Shown here: positions 1 through 8,372 of the stretch, one piece after another
Position numbering within the stretch: the stretch's first letter is position 1
Layout of the letters: every line of letters begins with the position of its first letter
Source: Microbacterium sp. ProA8
GTDB lineage: Bacteria > Actinomycetota > Actinomycetes > Actinomycetales > Microbacteriaceae
Assembly (NCBI RefSeq): GCF_039905635.1
Contig: NZ_CP157000.1
Coordinates: 4,030,001-4,094,000, forward strand
DNA: 64,000 nt
Direction of reading: 5' to 3'
The notes under the pieces: model-generated
Told to the model about the DNA's origin: nothing
Database searches by the model: none
The model's input: the letters and a program-made list of their open reading frames with translations, nothing else
Program-made: the position numbers and the translations under genes

Positions 1-910
1 TCATGACGTCGCCGTCGCGGAGGAATCGCTTCCAGTGCTGGCCGTTGCCCGCCGGGCTGCCGGTGAGCAGGATGTCGCCCGGCAGCAGGGGCATGGTCTG
101 CGAGGCGCCGGAGACGAGCGCCGGGATGTCGAACAGCAGGTCGCTGGTCGAGGCATCCTGCATGACATCGCCGTTGAGCTCCAGCCGCACGGCGAGGTCG
201 GAGCCGTCGATGAAGGCCGCGGGCACCAGGAACGGCCCCGTGGGCAGGAAGCCGGGGGCGTTCTTCGCGCGGTACCAGTCGGTGCCGATCTCCTTCATGT
301 CCTTGCGGAACACCAGGTCCCGCGTGGTGATGTCGTTGGCGATCGTGTACCCCGCGACGTGGCCGAGAGCGTCCTCGCGCGAGACGCGGAACGCCTCGCG
401 GCCGATCACGACGGCGAGTTCGAGCTCCCAGTCGTGCACGTCGCTGTAGGCGGGGAGCGCGAGCGGCACGTCGTCGCCGACCACGCACGCGGGCAGGCCG
501 ATGAAGAAGTACGGCTCGCCGTTCGCGGCACGGTCGTCCATCATCTTCGCCGCGGACTCCCGCGCCTCCTCGGGCGTGCGATCGGAGTTGTTCGTGAGCC
601 CCGCCGCCACCAGCTCGATCACGTGCTGCCGGTAGTTGGCGCCCGTCTGCAGCACCTGGCGCGGCTCGACCGGCGCCGTCAGCGTGACGTCGGCCAGCGG
701 CATCCACCCGCCGTCGGCGTTCTTCGCGAGCGTCGCCAGCCGGTCCCAGTCGGGAGCGGCGAGGAAGGCGTTGAGGCCCGGCGCACCGAGGTCGTCGGAG
801 GTGAGCGGGCGGATGCGGTCGCCGGCCACGAGGCCCAGGCGCACGCCACCCTCCTCCCGGTAGCGGGCGAGGGCGAAGGGGGCTTCGGGTCCGGTCGACG
901 TCGTCGTCAT
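1..910 (-). CDS. Fumarylacetoacetate hydrolase family protein (3' end outside window)
   Basis: The reading frame opens at the ATG at 910 and runs off the window edge without a stop, so about 303 residues are visible. The protein has an FAH-type fold signature: an ANYRQH segment, a WELELAVVIGRE stretch supplying acidic metal ligands, VAGYTIANDITTRD, and a LLTGSPAG segment near the visible end. The family hydrolyses or isomerises beta-diketo or oxo-enoic acids late in ring-cleavage pathways. It lies 69 bp downstream of an extradiol dioxygenase on the same strand, so it probably processes that enzyme's ring-opened product. The exact substrate cannot be told from sequence. Confidence 0.88.
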   Translation of the reverse strand, partial: MTTTSTGPEAPFALARYREEGGVRLGLVAGDRIRPLTSDDLGAPGLNAFLAAPDWDRLATLAKNADGGWMPLADVTLTAPVEPRQVLQTGANYRQHVIELVAAGLTNNSDRTPEEARESAAKMMDDRAANGEPYFFIGLPACVVGDDVPLALPAYSDVHDWELELAVVIGREAFRVSREDALGHVAGYTIANDITTRDLVFRKDMKEIGTDWYRAKNAPGFLPTGPFLVPAAFIDGSDLAVRLELNGDVMQDASTSDLLFDIPALVSGASQTMPLLPGDILLTGSPAGNGQHWKRFLRDGDVM

Positions 911-979
911 GTCTGCTTCCTGGTGGATCGAATGGTGCGGCCGGGGCGGCGCGATCGGCCGCGCCGCCCCGGCCGGGTC

Positions 980-2017
980 TCAGCCCTGGCCGTGCTTGGC
1001 GTAGGGATTGAGCAGTGCGTCCTTGATCTCGTCGGGGACGCCCTCCTCGGTGGCCGACGGGCCGTCTGCGGACGGGAACGACTCCGTCATCGACATCGGC
1101 ATCGTGCTGTTGCGGTAGAAGTTGTTGGAGCCCTGCGACGGCCGCCAGGTGTTGGGCTCCCAGTCCGGCACGTAGTTGCGGTAGCCGCCGGTGTTCAGCT
1201 CGATGCGCAGGCTCGAGGGCTCCCGGTAGTACAGGAAGTTCTGCTCGCCGATGCCGTGGATCGACGGGCCGTACTCGATCGGGTAGCCGTTCTCGCCCAG
1301 CACGTCGGCCGCGATGAGCAGTTCCTCACGGGTGTCTACCCAGAAGGCGTAGTGGTTGATGCGTCCGGCGCGGCTCGAGCCGTCGAGCACGACGCCGAGG
1401 TCGTGCGACTTCTCGTTCGTGGTGAGCACCGAGAACACCGAGATCGGGGCCTCGTCGAGGACGGTGCGGGCCATGATGCGGAAGCCGAGCACGTCGTTGT
1501 ACCAGGCCGCGAACGCGTCGACGTCGCTGCACGCGATGGTGACGTGGTCGAGCTGGCGCGGCGCGCCGGCGACCTTGCTGCGCCGTGACGGACGGTCGGG
1601 GTAGATCGAGGCGGACTCGCCCTCGAGCGCGTTCGCGTCGGTGGCGTGGTGGCGCGTGACGTCCCAGTGGAGCGTCATCGAGTGACCCCACGGGCCCCTG
1701 AAGCGGTACGCGCGGCCGATCTGCGGCACGTCGTCGAGCCACTCGCCTGCGACGCCCGCGGCCTCGATCCGGCGGGCGGCCTCGTCGAGCGCCTCGGCGC
1801 TCGAGGTGCGCCAGGCCATCGTGTCGAGGGCCGGCTCGTCGCCGGGCACGACCACCACCGAGTAGGCGTAGTAGTCACCCCAGCAGCGCAGGTAGACGGC
1901 GCCGTCGATGCGGTCGACCTCGACGAGACCGACCTGGTTCTTGTAGAACTCGACGGATGCCTCGACGTCCGGCGACGTGATCGCCACATACGACAGGTGA
2001 GACAGGAGTTTGATCAT
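980..2017 (-). CDS. Extradiol ring-cleavage dioxygenase, two VOC domains (catechol 2,3-dioxygenase type)
   Basis: This 345-residue protein has two vicinal-oxygen-chelate domains, as in type I extradiol dioxygenases. The C-terminal domain carries a plausible 2-His-1-carboxylate iron site: His in LDHVTIACSD, His in INHYAFWVD and Glu in RIELNTGGYRNY. Family knowledge predicts cleavage of a catechol next to its hydroxyls. I chose the ATG at 2017 because GAAGGG lies just upstream; a TTG five codons earlier (2032) is possible. It is followed by the FAH-family gene and is divergent from a LysR gene. The substrate is unknown; homoprotocatechuate-like or catecholic acids are possible. Confidence 0.85.
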   Translation of the reverse strand: MIKLLSHLSYVAITSPDVEASVEFYKNQVGLVEVDRIDGAVYLRCWGDYYAYSVVVVPGDEPALDTMAWRTSSAEALDEAARRIEAAGVAGEWLDDVPQIGRAYRFRGPWGHSMTLHWDVTRHHATDANALEGESASIYPDRPSRRSKVAGAPRQLDHVTIACSDVDAFAAWYNDVLGFRIMARTVLDEAPISVFSVLTTNEKSHDLGVVLDGSSRAGRINHYAFWVDTREELLIAADVLGENGYPIEYGPSIHGIGEQNFLYYREPSSLRIELNTGGYRNYVPDWEPNTWRPSQGSNNFYRNSTMPMSMTESFPSADGPSATEEGVPDEIKDALLNPYAKHGQG

Positions 2018-2161
2018 CTTCGATCCCTTCAACGACTTCGGTGTTCCCGTGGACCACTCTCGCCGCGGCTAGCTCATCCAGCAACGCGATATCGACTATC
2101 CCCCGCATAAATCTCGTGGATACACTGATCGCAGCATCCCGAACCGAAGGAACACATCGCC

Positions 2162-3115
2162 GTGTCCGACCGACCGCTGCTCTCCCGCCTGGATCTCAAC
2201 CTGCTCGTCGCCCTCGACGCGCTCCTCACCGAGCGCAGCGTGACGCGCGCGGCGGAGCGCCTGCACCTCAGTCAGCCCGCGCTGAGCGCGTCCCTCGCGC
2301 GCCTGCGCACCCACTTCAACGACCCGATCCTCGCGCGACGCGGCAACACCTACGAGCTGACCCCGTTCGCCCTGCATCTCGCCGACCACACGACGGCGGC
2401 ACTGGAAGCCGCGCGCCGGGTGTTCGAGAGCCAGGCGACGTGGTCGCCGGAGGAGTCCACGCGCGAGTTCGCGATCTACGGCTCGGACTACGGCTTCGTG
2501 ACGGTCGGCAACGTGGTGTCGAGGCTGGCCGAAGAGCGCGCCCCCGGCGTGCGCTTCCGCTTCATGCTGCACAACCCCGCGATCGTCGACGACGCGGCCG
2601 CGCGCCTGCGCTCGGTCGACGGCATCATCATCCCGCACGGGCCACTGTCGGAACTGCCCTACGCCGACCTCTGGCACGACGACTGGGTGGCGATCGTGGC
2701 GGATTCCAACGACGCCGTGGGCGACGTCCTCACCCGGGAGCAGCTCGGCGAGCTGCCCTGGGCGATGACGTATCAGTCGCGTTCCGCCTTCACGTCGGCG
2801 GCCCGGCAGGTGCAGCAGCTCGGCATCGAACCGCGCATCGAGGTCGTCGTCGAGAGCTTCCTCTCCATGACGCACTTCATCGTCGGCACGTCGCGCGTCG
2901 CCATCATCCAGGCCGCCATCGCGCCCCTGGCCCTGCGCGCCGGCGGCGTGCGCGTGGTGGGGCTGCCGTTCGATCCGACGCCTTTGACCAACGCGCTGTG
3001 GTGGCACCCGGTGCACGGCCGCGATCCCGAGCACGCCTGGATGCGCGATCTCTTCGTCGAGGCGGGACGGATCGTGGATGCCGGAGCCCACGTCCACGCC
3101 CAGGCCGGGACGTAG
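2162..3115 (+). CDS. LysR-family transcriptional regulator
   Basis: This 317-residue protein starts at GTG with GAAGGA upstream. The N-terminal winged helix-turn-helix (about residues 8-66) contains the classic pattern SVTRAAERLHLSQPALSASL and is followed by a periplasmic-binding-like effector domain. It is transcribed divergently from the dioxygenase/FAH pair across a 144-bp gap, the standard arrangement for a LysR activator of the adjacent catabolic operon. The HFNDPILARRGNTYELTP segment resembles NodD/LinR-type LysR proteins. The effector is unknown. Confidence 0.88.
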   Translation: MSDRPLLSRLDLNLLVALDALLTERSVTRAAERLHLSQPALSASLARLRTHFNDPILARRGNTYELTPFALHLADHTTAALEAARRVFESQATWSPEESTREFAIYGSDYGFVTVGNVVSRLAEERAPGVRFRFMLHNPAIVDDAAARLRSVDGIIIPHGPLSELPYADLWHDDWVAIVADSNDAVGDVLTREQLGELPWAMTYQSRSAFTSAARQVQQLGIEPRIEVVVESFLSMTHFIVGTSRVAIIQAAIAPLALRAGGVRVVGLPFDPTPLTNALWWHPVHGRDPEHAWMRDLFVEAGRIVDAGAHVHAQAGT

Positions 3116-3120
3116 GCGGC

Positions 3121-3204
3121 GGGGTCGGTCGCCTGGGGCGCGGGTCGGCCGCGTGCGGGGTCGGTCGCCTGCGGGGTCGGTCGCCTGCGGGGTCGGTGAG
3201 CCGG
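3121..3204. repeat. Short tandem repeat, GGGGTCGGTCGCCTGCG-like units
   Basis: About five imperfect copies of a 16-20 bp unit (core GGGTCGGTCGCCTGC) fill the space between the convergent LysR and MFS genes. No hairpin is obvious; it looks like a simple-sequence expansion. Confidence 0.75.
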
Positions 3205-3212
3205 CCGAGGGG

Positions 3213-4454
3213 TCAGTCGCGCGCCGCGGCGAGCCGGCGCCCGGCGAGCACCACGCCGAGTGCGCCGAATAGCGCGGCGACGACCATCGCCGCGGCCGAG
3301 ACCGCGGTCGTGACGGTCGGCGACGTCTCGCCTCCGACGACCCCGCCGAGCCACGGCCCCGCGGCGATGCCGACGTTGAACAGCACGACGATCCCGGCGC
3401 TGGCGAGCGTGCGGGTGCGTTCGGTGGCGATCCGCATGAGCGTCGTCTGCAGCAGCGGGAAGAGCGCCCCGATCGCGAAGCCCCACACGAGGAGGGCGCC
3501 GATCACGACCGCGAGCACCCCCGCGGCGAGGGTGAGCATCGTGAACGCGAGGGCGAACGCGATCAGGATGACCACCAGCGAGCTGCGGGGGAAGCGGTCG
3601 GCCAGGAAGCCGGCCGCCACCACGCCGCCCATGCCCGCGATGCCGTAGGCGAACAGCACTCCCGCCACCCAGGCGGAATCGACGGAGGCCGAGACATCCA
3701 GGTAGGGCCTGATGTAGGTGAACGAGGCGAACTGCGCCACCGCGATGAGGATCGCCGACGCCCCGAAGGCGATCAGTGCCGGCAGCGACGGGTCGCGCCA
3801 GAAGCCGGCCGCTCGCGCCGACGCCGACGCCGGCTCGGGCACGTACCGCGGCATCCCGCGCATGACCACGACTCCGAGGATCAGCGCGATGGCCCCGAGC
3901 ACGGCGAAGGCTGCCCGCCAGCCGAGGCCCTGAGCCAGGAGTGTCGCCGCGGGAAGCCCGGCGACCGTCGCCGCCGTGCCGCCGGCCGTGACGAGCGCCA
4001 GCCCGCGGCCGAGGTGCGAGGGCGCCAGCAGCGCGCTCGCGTAGACGATGACCACGGCCCAGAACACGCCGTGCGCCATCGCCGAAGCGATGCGCATGGC
4101 GAAGGCGAAGCCGTACGACGGCGCGAGGGCCGTCGCCAGCGTCGCGAGCGCGAACACGCCGAGGGACACGCCGACCACCAGGCGCCGGTCGACCCGCGAC
4201 ACCGTCTTTGCCAGCGGGATGCTCGTGACGATGACGGTGAGCGCCCAGATCGAGATGAGCAGGCCGATTTGCATCGGCGAGACACCGAGGTCGGCCGACA
4301 TCTCGGGCATGAGCCCCGCGGGCAGCGACTCGGCCGTCACCGTGACGAGCACTCCGAGGCTCAGGATGAGGAGGGAGCGGAGCGGAAGGCGAGCAGGCGC
4401 GGACGTCGCCGCAGATGCGGGAGGGAGAGCGACGGATGCCGTGGACGTGGTCAT
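3213..4454 (-). CDS. MFS transporter, DHA1 drug/sugar efflux type
   Basis: This 413-residue protein has about 12 hydrophobic segments starting near residue 26 (SLLILSLGVLVTVTAESLPAG). The first loop carries the MFS-type sequence SRVDRRLVVG after TM2, typical of AraJ/CmlR-like DHA1 proton antiporters. It is divergent from a MerR regulator, and the intergenic region holds a MerR-type promoter. The natural inference is an efflux pump induced by a compound sensed by that MerR protein. The cargo is unknown. Confidence 0.88.
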   Translation of the reverse strand: MTTSTASVALPPASAATSAPARLPLRSLLILSLGVLVTVTAESLPAGLMPEMSADLGVSPMQIGLLISIWALTVIVTSIPLAKTVSRVDRRLVVGVSLGVFALATLATALAPSYGFAFAMRIASAMAHGVFWAVVIVYASALLAPSHLGRGLALVTAGGTAATVAGLPAATLLAQGLGWRAAFAVLGAIALILGVVVMRGMPRYVPEPASASARAAGFWRDPSLPALIAFGASAILIAVAQFASFTYIRPYLDVSASVDSAWVAGVLFAYGIAGMGGVVAAGFLADRFPRSSLVVILIAFALAFTMLTLAAGVLAVVIGALLVWGFAIGALFPLLQTTLMRIATERTRTLASAGIVVLFNVGIAAGPWLGGVVGGETSPTVTTAVSAAAMVVAALFGALGVVLAGRRLAAARD

Positions 4455-4461
4455 GCACCGA

Positions 4462-4492
4462 GGCTAAACTTTGACATCAATGTCAATGTCAA
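4462..4492 (-). promoter_or_regulatory. MerR-type promoter/operator of the MFS gene
   Basis: On the minus strand a consensus TTGACA (4492-4487) is followed by a 19-bp spacer and a weak -10 TTAGCC (4467-4462). Inside the spacer is a perfect palindrome of TTGACAT and ATGTCAA arms separated by 2 bp (4471-4486). An overlong 19-bp spacer with a central palindrome is the hallmark of MerR-activated promoters. The -10 ends 7 nt before the MFS start codon, so the transcript would be leaderless or nearly so. Confidence 0.8.
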
Positions 4493-4531
4493 GCTTTCGC
4501 GCGACAGAAACCGACGAGGGGGCAGGACGAC

Positions 4532-4915
4532 GTGAAGATCGGCGAACTGGCGGAGCGCACCGGCATCCCCCCGCGGATGCTGCGGTACTACGAAGAGCAG
4601 GGTCTGCTGGTCTCGGAGCGGTCGGCGAACGGCTACCGCTCGTACGACGAGGCGGACGTCGAGCGCGCCACCCGCGCCCGCGGCCTCGTGCAGGCGGGCC
4701 TCACGACGCGCCTCGCGAAAGTGGTGCTCGACGTCGAGCGCCAATGCGCCATGGCTCAGCCGACGTGCTCGCGGGAGCTGGCCGAGATGCTGGCGACCGA
4801 GCTCGCCGCCCTCGACGAGCGCCTCGCCTGCCTCACGAAGAGCCGCGACGCCGTCGCCGAGTACCTCGCACTCACCCGCAACGGCGACCTGTTGCGCGCC
4901 GTCGGCGCGGCGTAG
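4532..4915 (+). CDS. MerR-family transcriptional regulator
   Basis: This 127-residue protein starts at GTG. The N-terminus (MKIGELAERTGIPPRMLRYYEEQGLL) is a canonical MerR DNA-binding domain, followed by a dimerisation helix. Cysteines occur at about residues 72, 78 and 96 but do not form a classic metal-binding motif, so the ligand may be organic. It is divergent from the MFS efflux gene and probably controls it through the palindrome at 4471-4486. Confidence 0.88.
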   Translation: MKIGELAERTGIPPRMLRYYEEQGLLVSERSANGYRSYDEADVERATRARGLVQAGLTTRLAKVVLDVERQCAMAQPTCSRELAEMLATELAALDERLACLTKSRDAVAEYLALTRNGDLLRAVGAA

Positions 4916-5019
4916 CGGCATCCGCCATCGCACGCGGGGCCGCTGCCGACGCGGTGCCGCGGCATCCTTCCCCGCCGCCCCTGCGAACCGCGCCCGTCAC
5001 GACACGGCAGAATCGAACA

Positions 5020-5895
5020 ATGGCTGCCTCCCCGCATCTCAAGCCCGACCACGCCTGCCTCATCGTGCACGGCAGTGACCGCCCGGGGATCGTCGCGGCG
5101 GTGTCGGCGATGATCACGCGCATCGGCGGCAACATCGTCGCGTTCGACCAGTACTCCGACGACCCGACCGGGGGCGCGTACTTCCAGCGCGTGGTGTTCC
5201 ACCGCCCCGGCTTCGCGGCCGACCGCCCCGCCATCGAGGGCGAGATCGCGCAGACGCTCGCCGGATTCGAGCTGGAGTGGTCGCTCACCGACCAGTCGGT
5301 GCCGAAGCGCATGGCGATCCTCGCCTCCCAGCAGGACCACTGCCTGCTCGACCTGCTCTGGCGACACCGTCGGGGCGATCTGCCCGTCACGATCCCGATG
5401 GTGATCTCGAACCACACCACCTCCGCCGAGGACGTCCGCTCCTTCGGCGTGCCGTTCTTCCACGTGCCCAGCACCCCCGGACCCGACAAGTCGGCCTCCG
5501 AGGCGAAGATCCTCGAACTGCTCAAGGGGAACGTCGATGTCGTCGTGCTCGCCCGCTACATGCAGATCCTGTCGGGCGACTTCCTGTCGCAGCTGGGCGT
5601 GCCGGTGATCAACATCCACCACTCCTTCCTGCCCGCCTTCATCGGCGCCGAGCCCTACAAGAAGGCCAAGGAGCGCGGCGTCAAGCTCATCGGCGCGACG
5701 TCCCACTACGTCACCGACGACCTCGACGAGGGTCCGATCATCGAGCAGGACACCGTGCGGGTGACCCACGCCGACTCCGCCGCCGAGCTCGCCCGTCGCG
5801 GCGCCGATGTCGAGCGCCAGGTGCTCTCGCGCGCCGTGCTGTGGCACGCCGAGGACCGCGTCATCCGTCACGGCAACCACACGATCGTCTTCTGA
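5020..5895 (+). CDS. purU: Formyltetrahydrofolate deformylase, copy 1
   Basis: This 291-residue protein has an N-terminal ACT domain (about residues 8-90, HGSDRPGIVAAVSAMI) and a C-terminal formyltransferase-fold catalytic domain. The catalytic segment [11 protein letters not shown] and the downstream Asp in [19 protein letters not shown] match PurU. The enzyme hydrolyses 10-formyl-THF to formate and THF, releasing one-carbon units when methyl-THF is made in excess. A diverged second copy lies at 32350-33225 next to metF and a LigM-type demethylase. There is no clear Shine-Dalgarno; CAGAAT lies just ahead of the ATG, so a leaderless start is possible. Confidence 0.93.
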   Translation: MAASPHLKPDHACLIVHGSDRPGIVAAVSAMITRIGGNIVAFDQYSDDPTGGAYFQRVVFHRPGFAADRPAIEGEIAQTLAGFELEWSLTDQSVPKRMAILASQQDHCLLDLLWRHRRGDLPVTIPMVISNHTTSAEDVRSFGVPFFHVPSTPGPDKSASEAKILELLKGNVDVVVLARYMQILSGDFLSQLGVPVINIHHSFLPAFIGAEPYKKAKERGVKLIGATSHYVTDDLDEGPIIEQDTVRVTHADSAAELARRGADVERQVLSRAVLWHAEDRVIRHGNHTIVF

Positions 5896-5929
5896 GACGG
5901 ATGCCGCGGCCGCCCGCGCCGGCCCGCAG

Positions 5930-5970
5930 GTCGACGTCGACGTCGACGTCGACGTCGACGTCGACGTCGA
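5930..5970. repeat. Hexanucleotide microsatellite (GTCGAC)n
   Basis: Nearly seven uninterrupted copies of GTCGAC run directly downstream of purU. The tract is self-complementary and ends at the left arm of the inverted repeat at 5967-6040. Confidence 0.9.
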
Positions 5971-6040
5971 GGATTCAGGAGACACGCCGCGGCTTCGGCC
6001 CTGCGGGCGCGCGACGACGCCGGAGTTCCTGAATCCTCGA
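5967..6040. terminator. Long inverted repeat downstream of purU copy 1
   Basis: Perfect 14-bp arms, TCGAGGATTCAGGA (5967-5980) and its complement (6027-6040), flank a 46-nt GC-rich loop. It could terminate purU transcription or be a mobile palindromic repeat. There is no T-tract, so termination is a guess. Confidence 0.5.
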
Positions 6041-6079
6041 CGGCGCGCGCGACCGCGTGGCCGCTGGCAGGATGAGCCT

Positions 6080-6361
6080 ATGACGCACAATCCCTGGGCC
6101 ACCGCCCTCTGGGTCGGCGGCGGGCTGTCGCTCGTGAGCGCGTTCATGCTGACCGTCGTGACCTGGCAGCTGACGGACTACTCCACCTACGACGCAGCCG
6201 GCGTGGCGTCGATCGAGGGCTGGGTGCGCCTGCTCGTGGGTGTCGCGGCGGTCACCACAACGGGCGCGGTGGTGCTGAACGGCATCGAAAGGATGCTGCG
6301 ACGCCGGGACGCTGTCGCAGTCGACGCTCCTCCCACCGGCCTGGAGCGCAACGCCCGCTAG
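6080..6361 (+). CDS. Small two-pass membrane protein, unknown function
   Basis: This 93-residue protein has two predicted membrane helices (about residues 7-27 and 46-67), a charged C-terminal tail with RRRDAV, and no recognised domain. GGATGAG lies upstream of the ATG. It is convergent with the IclR gene, and the two stops overlap on a CTAG tetramer (6358-6361). Function unknown. Confidence 0.6.
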   Translation: MTHNPWATALWVGGGLSLVSAFMLTVVTWQLTDYSTYDAAGVASIEGWVRLLVGVAAVTTTGAVVLNGIERMLRRRDAVAVDAPPTGLERNAR

Positions 6362-7170
6362 ACCAGGCGCAGCTCGGCGTCGATGGCCGCCGCGGTCTGC
6401 TGCAGCGGCGGCAGGTACTGCGCGAGGACGTGGTCGACGCTGTCGCGGGTGGCGCTCGTCGAGACGTTGACGGCCGCGACCACGTCCCCCCGACGATCGT
6501 GCAGCGGCACGGCCACCGAGCGAAGCCCGGGCTCCAGTTCCCCGTCCACCAGCGCCCACCCCTGCTCCGCCACCCGCGCGAGCTCGTCGCGCAGCGCGCT
6601 GGCGTTCGTGAGGGTGCGGTCGGTGAGGGCGGGGAGAGCGGATGCCGCGAGCAGCGCGTCGCGCTCGGCAGCCGGCATCCCGGCCAGCAGCGCGCGTCCC
6701 ATCGACGTCGCGAAGGCGGGGAACCGCGTGCCGATCGTGATGCGCACGCTCATGATGCGGCGAGTCGGCACGCGAGCGATGTACACGATCTCCTCGCCGT
6801 CGAGCACAGCCGCCGACACGCTCTCGTCGACCTCGCGCGAGAGCCGCTCGAGGTGCGGCTGCACGATCTCGGGGATCGACAGCGCCGAGAGGTAGCTGAA
6901 GCCCAGTTCGAGCACCCGCGGCGTCAGGGCGAAGAGCCGGTCACGCCCGCGGACGTAGCCCAGCTCCTCGAGAGTGCGGAGGAACCGGCCGGCCGCCGCG
7001 CGCGTGATGTCGGCGCGTCGCGCGACCTCGCTCAGCGTGAGCTCCGGATGGTCGGCATCGAACGCGCGGATGACGGCGAGCCCCCGCGCGAGGGACTGTA
7101 CGGTGTCCCTGCTCGGGGCCGGCTCGCCGCGGCGCTCGGCCGTGGTGGGCTCGTCGCTGGTCGCGGTCAC
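6358..7170 (-). CDS. pcaR: IclR-family regulator of the PcaR/PcaU/PobR subgroup
   Basis: This 270-residue protein starts at GTG. The N-terminal winged helix (about residues 22-85, QSLARGLAVIRAFD then ITRAAAGRFLRTLEELGYV) and the C-terminal effector domain resemble beta-ketoadipate pathway IclR regulators. It is the last gene of the pcaI-pcaJ-pcaF run, 28 bp after pcaF. It probably binds the palindrome at 9863-9879 and controls the operon in response to beta-ketoadipate or protocatechuate; the ligand is inferred from the subgroup. Confidence 0.85.
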   Translation of the reverse strand: MTATSDEPTTAERRGEPAPSRDTVQSLARGLAVIRAFDADHPELTLSEVARRADITRAAAGRFLRTLEELGYVRGRDRLFALTPRVLELGFSYLSALSIPEIVQPHLERLSREVDESVSAAVLDGEEIVYIARVPTRRIMSVRITIGTRFPAFATSMGRALLAGMPAAERDALLAASALPALTDRTLTNASALRDELARVAEQGWALVDGELEPGLRSVAVPLHDRRGDVVAAVNVSTSATRDSVDHVLAQYLPPLQQTAAAIDAELRLV

Positions 7171-7198
7171 CGGCTCACCCTACCGACCGGTGCGCGGG

Positions 7199-8371
7199 TC
7201 ACCGCTCCAGGACGACGGCGAGGCCCTGCCCGACGCCGATGCAGATGGCGGCGACGGCCACACCGCCGCCGCGCCGACGCAGCTCGTGCGCGGCGTGGCC
7301 GATGATGCGTCCGCCGGAGGCGCCGAGCGGGTGGCCGATCGCGAGTGCGCCGCCGTGCACGTTGAGCTTGTCGGGATCTAGCTCGGGCCAGCCGGCCAGG
7401 CAGGCGAGCGACTGCGACGCGAACGCCTCGTTGAGCTCGACGAAGTCGACGTCGGCCCACGCGCGACCGGCCCGCGCCAGCGCCTTGTTCGCGGCCTCGA
7501 TCGGCGCGATCGGGAACTGGTCGGGATCGACGCCGTGGGCGGCGCGCGCGGTGATGCGGGCGAGCGGCTCGCCGGGCAGCGCGCCCTCGCGCGCGAGGAG
7601 CACGGCGGACGCCCCGTCATTGATCGGCGAGGAGTTGCCGGCCGTGACCGTTCCCTCGCCGTCGGCGGCGAACAGGGCCTTGAGCCCCGCGAGCTTCTCG
7701 ACCGAGGTGTCGTCGCGGATGCCCTCGTCGCGGGCCAGCTCCGCCCCCGGAACCTGCACGATCTCGCCGTCGTAGTGCCCGGCCGCCCATGCCTCGGCGG
7801 CGAGCCGGTGCGAGCGCACGGCGAACTCGTCCTGCGCTGCGCGCGAGATGCCCCACTCACGCGCGATGAGCTCCGCGGACTCGCCGTTCGAGATCGTCCA
7901 GTGCTTCGGCAGCTTCGGGTTGGTCATGCGCCACCCGATCGACGTGTTCCACATCGTCTGGTTGCCCACGCTCGGCCACGGCCGCGGCGACTTCTCGACC
8001 ACGTACGGCGCGCGGCTCATCGATTCGACACCCCCCGCGAGCACGATGTCGGTGTCGCCGGCCTCGATCGCGCGCGAGCCCAGCACCACCGCCTCGACGG
8101 ACGAGGCGCACAGGCGGTTCACGGTGACGCCCGTGACGGATGTCGGGAACCCGGCCAGCAGCGCGCCCATGCGCGCGACGTTGCGGTTGTCTTCGCCCGC
8201 CTGGTTCGCATCGCCGAAGATCACGTCGTCGATCCGGGCGGGGTCGAGGCCGGTGCGCTCGATCGTCGCCTTCATCACGATGGCGGCGAGGTCGTCGGGC
8301 CGCACGCCCGACAGGGCGCCGCCGGCGCGCCCGAACGGCGTGCGGACGGCGTCATAGATGTAGGTGGCCAT
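7199..8371 (-). CDS. pcaF: 3-oxoadipyl-CoA thiolase
   Basis: This 390-residue thiolase has the acyl-accepting Cys in VNRLCASSVEAV, the base His in ALAIGHPLGASGGRI and the C-terminal Cys in AICIGVGQG. It cleaves 3-oxoadipyl-CoA to succinyl-CoA and acetyl-CoA, the last step of the beta-ketoadipate pathway. The ATG at 8371 is 1 bp after the pcaJ stop, indicating translational coupling; longer frames upstream are pcaJ shadow. The assignment to pcaF rather than a generic acetyl-CoA acetyltransferase rests on the pcaIJ neighbours. Confidence 0.92.
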   Translation of the reverse strand: MATYIYDAVRTPFGRAGGALSGVRPDDLAAIVMKATIERTGLDPARIDDVIFGDANQAGEDNRNVARMGALLAGFPTSVTGVTVNRLCASSVEAVVLGSRAIEAGDTDIVLAGGVESMSRAPYVVEKSPRPWPSVGNQTMWNTSIGWRMTNPKLPKHWTISNGESAELIAREWGISRAAQDEFAVRSHRLAAEAWAAGHYDGEIVQVPGAELARDEGIRDDTSVEKLAGLKALFAADGEGTVTAGNSSPINDGASAVLLAREGALPGEPLARITARAAHGVDPDQFPIAPIEAANKALARAGRAWADVDFVELNEAFASQSLACLAGWPELDPDKLNVHGGALAIGHPLGASGGRIIGHAAHELRRRGGGVAVAAICIGVGQGLAVVLER

Positions 8372-8372
8372 G

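Noticed and set aside
35..1588. Long plus-strand open frame of 517 codons
   Set aside because: It lies antisense to two real genes (FAH and dioxygenase families); high GC keeps antisense frames open and the translation is Arg/Val/Gly-rich without motifs.
2041..3648. 535-codon plus-strand frame across LysR and the MFS gene
   Set aside because: It overlaps the LysR gene in another frame and reads antisense to the MFS gene; composition is random-like.
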